The notes under the pieces: model-generated
Database searches by the model: none
Seen by the model: the letters and a program-made list of their open reading frames with translations, nothing else
Told to the model about the DNA's origin: nothing
Made by a program: the position numbers and the translations under genes
Part shown: in pieces, positions 5,337 to 6,850 of the stretch
Position numbering within the stretch: position 1 is the first letter of the stretch
How the letters are laid out: each line of letters begins with the position of its first letter
Source: JACCQS01 sp050999295
GTDB taxonomy: Bacteria; Actinomycetota; Actinomycetes; Mycobacteriales; Geodermatophilaceae
Direction: 5' to 3'
NCBI GenBank assembly: GCA_050999295.1
Contig: JBPCPI010000268.1
Span: 1 to 6,850 of the forward strand
DNA length: 6,850 nt

Positions 5337-6056
5337 TTGGACCCGGCCAACCTCGTCGATCTCCAGGTGAAGGTCCGCGAGGCCGGCGCGGATCTGGGTC
5401 TTGCCTTCGACGGTGACGCCGACCGGTGTTTCGTCATCGACGAGCGAGGCGAGCCGCTCTCGCCGTCGGCGGTAACCGCGCTGGTGGCCGTACGCGAACT
5501 CCGCAGACACCCTGGGGAGGTGATCATCCACAATCTGATCACCTCACGCGCCGTGCCGGAGATCGTCGCCGAGCACGGTGGTCGGCCGGTACGTACGCGC
5601 GTCGGGCATTCCTACATCAAGGCCGAGATGGCTCGCACCAACGCAGTCTTCGGCGGTGAGCACTCCGCGCACTACTATTTCCGCGACTTCTGGCGCGCGG
5701 ACACCGGCATGCTCGCCGCCCTGCACGTCCTTGCCGCACTCGGTGAGCAGGACCGACCACTGTCCGAACTGGGCGCCGCCTTCGAGCGCTACGCGGGATC
5801 AGGCGAAATCAACTCCCTGGTGGACGACCCGGTCGGAAGCTGCGCCGCAGTCGAGAAGGTGTTCGCGGACCGTTCTGGGGCCGAGATCGACCGCTTGGAC
5901 GGGCTCACGATCTCCTTCCCGGACGGAAGCTGGTTCAACCTTCGGGGCTCCAACACAGAACCGCTGCTCCGCCTGAACGTCGAGGGCCGGGTGCCCGCAA
6001 GGATGGAACAACTTCGCGACGAGGTACTGGAGGTCGTACGTGACCGCATCGTCTGA
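5337..6056 (+). CDS. ManB C-terminal fragment, rest of domain II to domain IV
   Basis: This is the remainder of the manB frame, 239 aa if initiated at TTG 5337, 9 nt after the TAG. It carries the metal loop DGDADR, GGEHS and RGSNTEP, but not the phosphoserine. TTG is a weak start with only TAGG about 8 nt upstream, and the next in-frame candidate is GTG 5367. Independent translation is unproven; reinitiation after the nearby stop is possible. Its 3' end overlaps the Trm112-like gene by 17 bp. Confidence 0.5.
   Translation: MDPANLVDLQVKVREAGADLGLAFDGDADRCFVIDERGEPLSPSAVTALVAVRELRRHPGEVIIHNLITSRAVPEIVAEHGGRPVRTRVGHSYIKAEMARTNAVFGGEHSAHYYFRDFWRADTGMLAALHVLAALGEQDRPLSELGAAFERYAGSGEINSLVDDPVGSCAAVEKVFADRSGAEIDRLDGLTISFPDGSWFNLRGSNTEPLLRLNVEGRVPARMEQLRDEVLEVVRDRIV
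6029..6033 (+). promoter_or_regulatory. Ribosome binding site of the Trm112-like gene
   Basis: GGAGG lies inside the manB 3' end, 6 nt before GTG 6040. It is one of the strongest Shine-Dalgarno sites in the window and fixes this start. Initiation here would not need full manB translation. Confidence 0.75.
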
Positions 6057-6246
6057 CCGGCCAAGCGGCGGTGCCATCGACCCGGAACTGCTCGCCATTC
6101 TCGCGTGTCCCGCCGAACATCACGCCCCGCTTGAACTCGGCAGCGGCGGCAGCGAGTTGCTGTGCACCGAATGCGATCGGGCCTTCCCCATCCGGGACGG
6201 CATACCTGTGCTGTTGCTCGACGAAGCCCGCCGTCGCGCTGGCTGA
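6040..6246 (+). CDS. Trm112-like small zinc-ribbon-type protein
   Basis: This 68 aa protein belongs to the Trm112/YcaR-like family, whose members are small zinc-ribbon partners or activators. In Actinobacteria one is regularly encoded between manB and the SIS isomerase. Its conserved core runs from DPELLAILACPAEHHAPLEL (14-33) to ELLCTECDRAFPIRDGIPVL (39-58). The second metal half-site C42-x2-C45 is intact. The first half, usually CPxC, reads CPAEHH (23-28), so only C23 remains and H27 or H28 might replace the lost Cys. Translation is probably coupled to manB through the 17 bp overlap, with its own strong ribosome site. The partner and role in this locus are unknown; a folding or activating role for a neighbouring sugar enzyme is only a guess. 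Confidence 0.85.
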   Translation: MTASSDRPSGGAIDPELLAILACPAEHHAPLELGSGGSELLCTECDRAFPIRDGIPVLLLDEARRRAG

Positions 6247-6252
6247 GCCTCG

Positions 6253-6850
6253 ATGACCCTTCCCGTGTCGGCTGACGAGCTCTTCGATTCCCCGGAACGG
6301 CTGGTGGAGCGAGATCGACGACGGTTGCTGCGCGCGGTCGCCAGCGCCGGCGCTCAGGTACGCGAGACCGCCCGGCTGGTCGAAGAGGCACACATCGCCT
6401 CGCTCGCGGACTCCGGCCGTCCCCGCGCGCTGGTTGTGGTGGGCCGTCGAGAGGGTGCGATCGTCGGATCGGCACTGGGCGCGCTGGCCGGCCCCGATTG
6501 CCCCGTCTGGGTGCTGCACGTACCGGGCCCGGACATCCCGGTTTGGGTCACCGCTGCGGACCTCGTGGTGGTGCTGAGCCGGACCGGCGCAGGGGCGTAC
6601 GCGTTGACCGCAGCCGATGAGGCAGCCCGTCGTGGTTGCGCACTGGTCGGAGTCGGCGCTGCCGATGCGCCATTGCACGCTCGATGCGCACAGGCGCGCG
6701 CGCCGTACGTCCCGCTGCCGGGTAGCCGCGAACAGCAGGCCTCGCTGTGGTCACTCATGACGCCGGCGCTGCTGGTCGCCGGTGTGACCGGCGTCCTGCC
6801 GGGGGCGATCTGGGAACCGGACACGGTTGCCGACCTCTTGGACGAGTCAG
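6253..6850 (+). CDS. SIS-domain glucose-6-P/mannose-6-P isomerase-like protein, cut off by the window end
   Basis: This frame is open from ATG 6253 to the right edge: 199 codons are visible and the C-terminus is missing. It resembles the actinobacterial SIS-domain proteins encoded after manB (M. tuberculosis Rv3256c position), related to bifunctional phosphoglucose/phosphomannose isomerases. A helical N-terminus (7-50) is followed by the strand RALVVVGRREGAIVGSAL (58-75), then PVWVLHVPG (84-92) and ADLVVVLSRTGAGAYALTAA (102-121), which takes the place of the SIS sugar-phosphate motif SxSGxTxET. That motif is degenerate here, as in the subgroup as I know it. Next come the EAARRGCALVGVGA strand (123-136) and the MTPALLVAG helix (169-177). 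The start is 6 bp after the Trm112-like stop, in the same operon. Isomerase activity would need the missing C-terminus to judge; a structural or regulatory role is also possible. Confidence 0.85.
   Translation, partial: MTLPVSADELFDSPERLVERDRRRLLRAVASAGAQVRETARLVEEAHIASLADSGRPRALVVVGRREGAIVGSALGALAGPDCPVWVLHVPGPDIPVWVTAADLVVVLSRTGAGAYALTAADEAARRGCALVGVGAADAPLHARCAQARAPYVPLPGSREQQASLWSLMTPALLVAGVTGVLPGAIWEPDTVADLLDES

Larger units (their letters stand above)
4692..6056 (+). pseudogene. manB: Phosphomannomutase/phosphoglucomutase gene interrupted by an in-frame TAG
   Basis: ManB converts mannose-6-phosphate to mannose-1-phosphate for GDP-mannose synthesis. Read through, the frame would give 454 aa, the usual length of the alpha-D-phosphohexomutase family (mycobacterial PmmA is about 466). 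Every catalytic element is present: phosphoserine loop TASHNPAQYNGIK (98-110, Ser100), metal loop DGDADR (240-245), sugar-binding GGEHS (321-325) and phosphate-binding RGSNTEP (418-424). Codon 212 is TAG (5325-5327), where the family usually has Glu in FPNHEANP; here the motif reads CPHH-stop-ANP. The frame is the same before and after, so this is a nonsense change, not a frameshift. Codon use downstream still looks coding. The possibilities are a true null allele, a sequencing or assembly error, suppression of the amber codon, or a split protein. Downstream genes overlap or abut closely, so the operon is otherwise intact. Confidence 0.85.

Noticed and set aside
4197..5531. Upstream extension of the minus-strand frame of the zincin-like gene, giving a 599-residue protein
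   Set aside because: It is antisense to DUF3499 and manB, which have clear family motifs. Only the part after GTG 4196 resembles a known family, and a -10 element sits just before that start.
5935..6678. Minus-strand open frames opposite the end of manB, the Trm112-like gene and the SIS gene
   Set aside because: The plus-strand genes here have conserved motifs and coupled starts; the minus frames show no domain.

Overview
The window is strongly GC-rich, and codon third positions are mostly G or C. It carries a gene neighbourhood typical of Actinobacteria (actinomycetes): F420 biosynthesis genes (cofD-cofE, the fbiAB pair of mycobacteria), a WhiB2-type Fe-S regulator, a small zincin-fold protein, a DUF3499 protein, manB, a Trm112-like protein and a SIS-domain sugar isomerase. 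As I recall it, this is the order of the Mycobacterium tuberculosis Rv3256c-Rv3262 block. Several gene starts have a TANNNT hexamer 6-10 nt upstream and no Shine-Dalgarno, as in leaderless actinobacterial genes. I cannot name the genus; the motifs suggest a non-mycobacterial actinomycete.

Layout. Positions 1-113 hold no recognisable gene, only GC-rich inverted repeats and a purine-rich ribosome binding site. A HhH-GPD DNA glycosylase (114-1016, +) runs tail-to-tail into cofE (1001-2140, -), with a 16 bp overlap. cofE follows cofD (2133-3107, -) with an 8 bp overlap, so the two form a translationally coupled pair. A short divergent region (3108-3248) separates cofD from whiB2 (3249-3686, +). 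whiB2 converges on the zincin-like gene (3732-4196, -), which shares a 96 bp divergent promoter region with the DUF3499 gene (4293-4646, +). DUF3499, manB, Trm112-like and the SIS isomerase then lie in one direction with small gaps or overlaps, and the last gene runs off the right edge.

Biology. cofD and cofE carry out the late steps of coenzyme F420 synthesis: transfer of the phosphoenolpyruvate- or lactate-derived unit to the deazaflavin Fo, then addition of glutamates. The manB-Trm112-SIS cluster belongs to mannose-phosphate metabolism, which supplies GDP-mannose for cell-envelope glycans. WhiB2 is a septation and differentiation regulator.

The most notable observation is that manB is interrupted. 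An in-frame TAG (5325-5327) replaces the Glu codon expected in the conserved FPNHE-type motif, two neighbouring residues of that motif are also non-consensus, and every catalytic motif on both sides of the stop is intact. The second notable point is an unusually short, divergent C-terminal domain in cofE, where the FMN reductase domain of FbiB is expected. I found no CRISPR array, tRNA, rRNA, insertion sequence or evident novel system.
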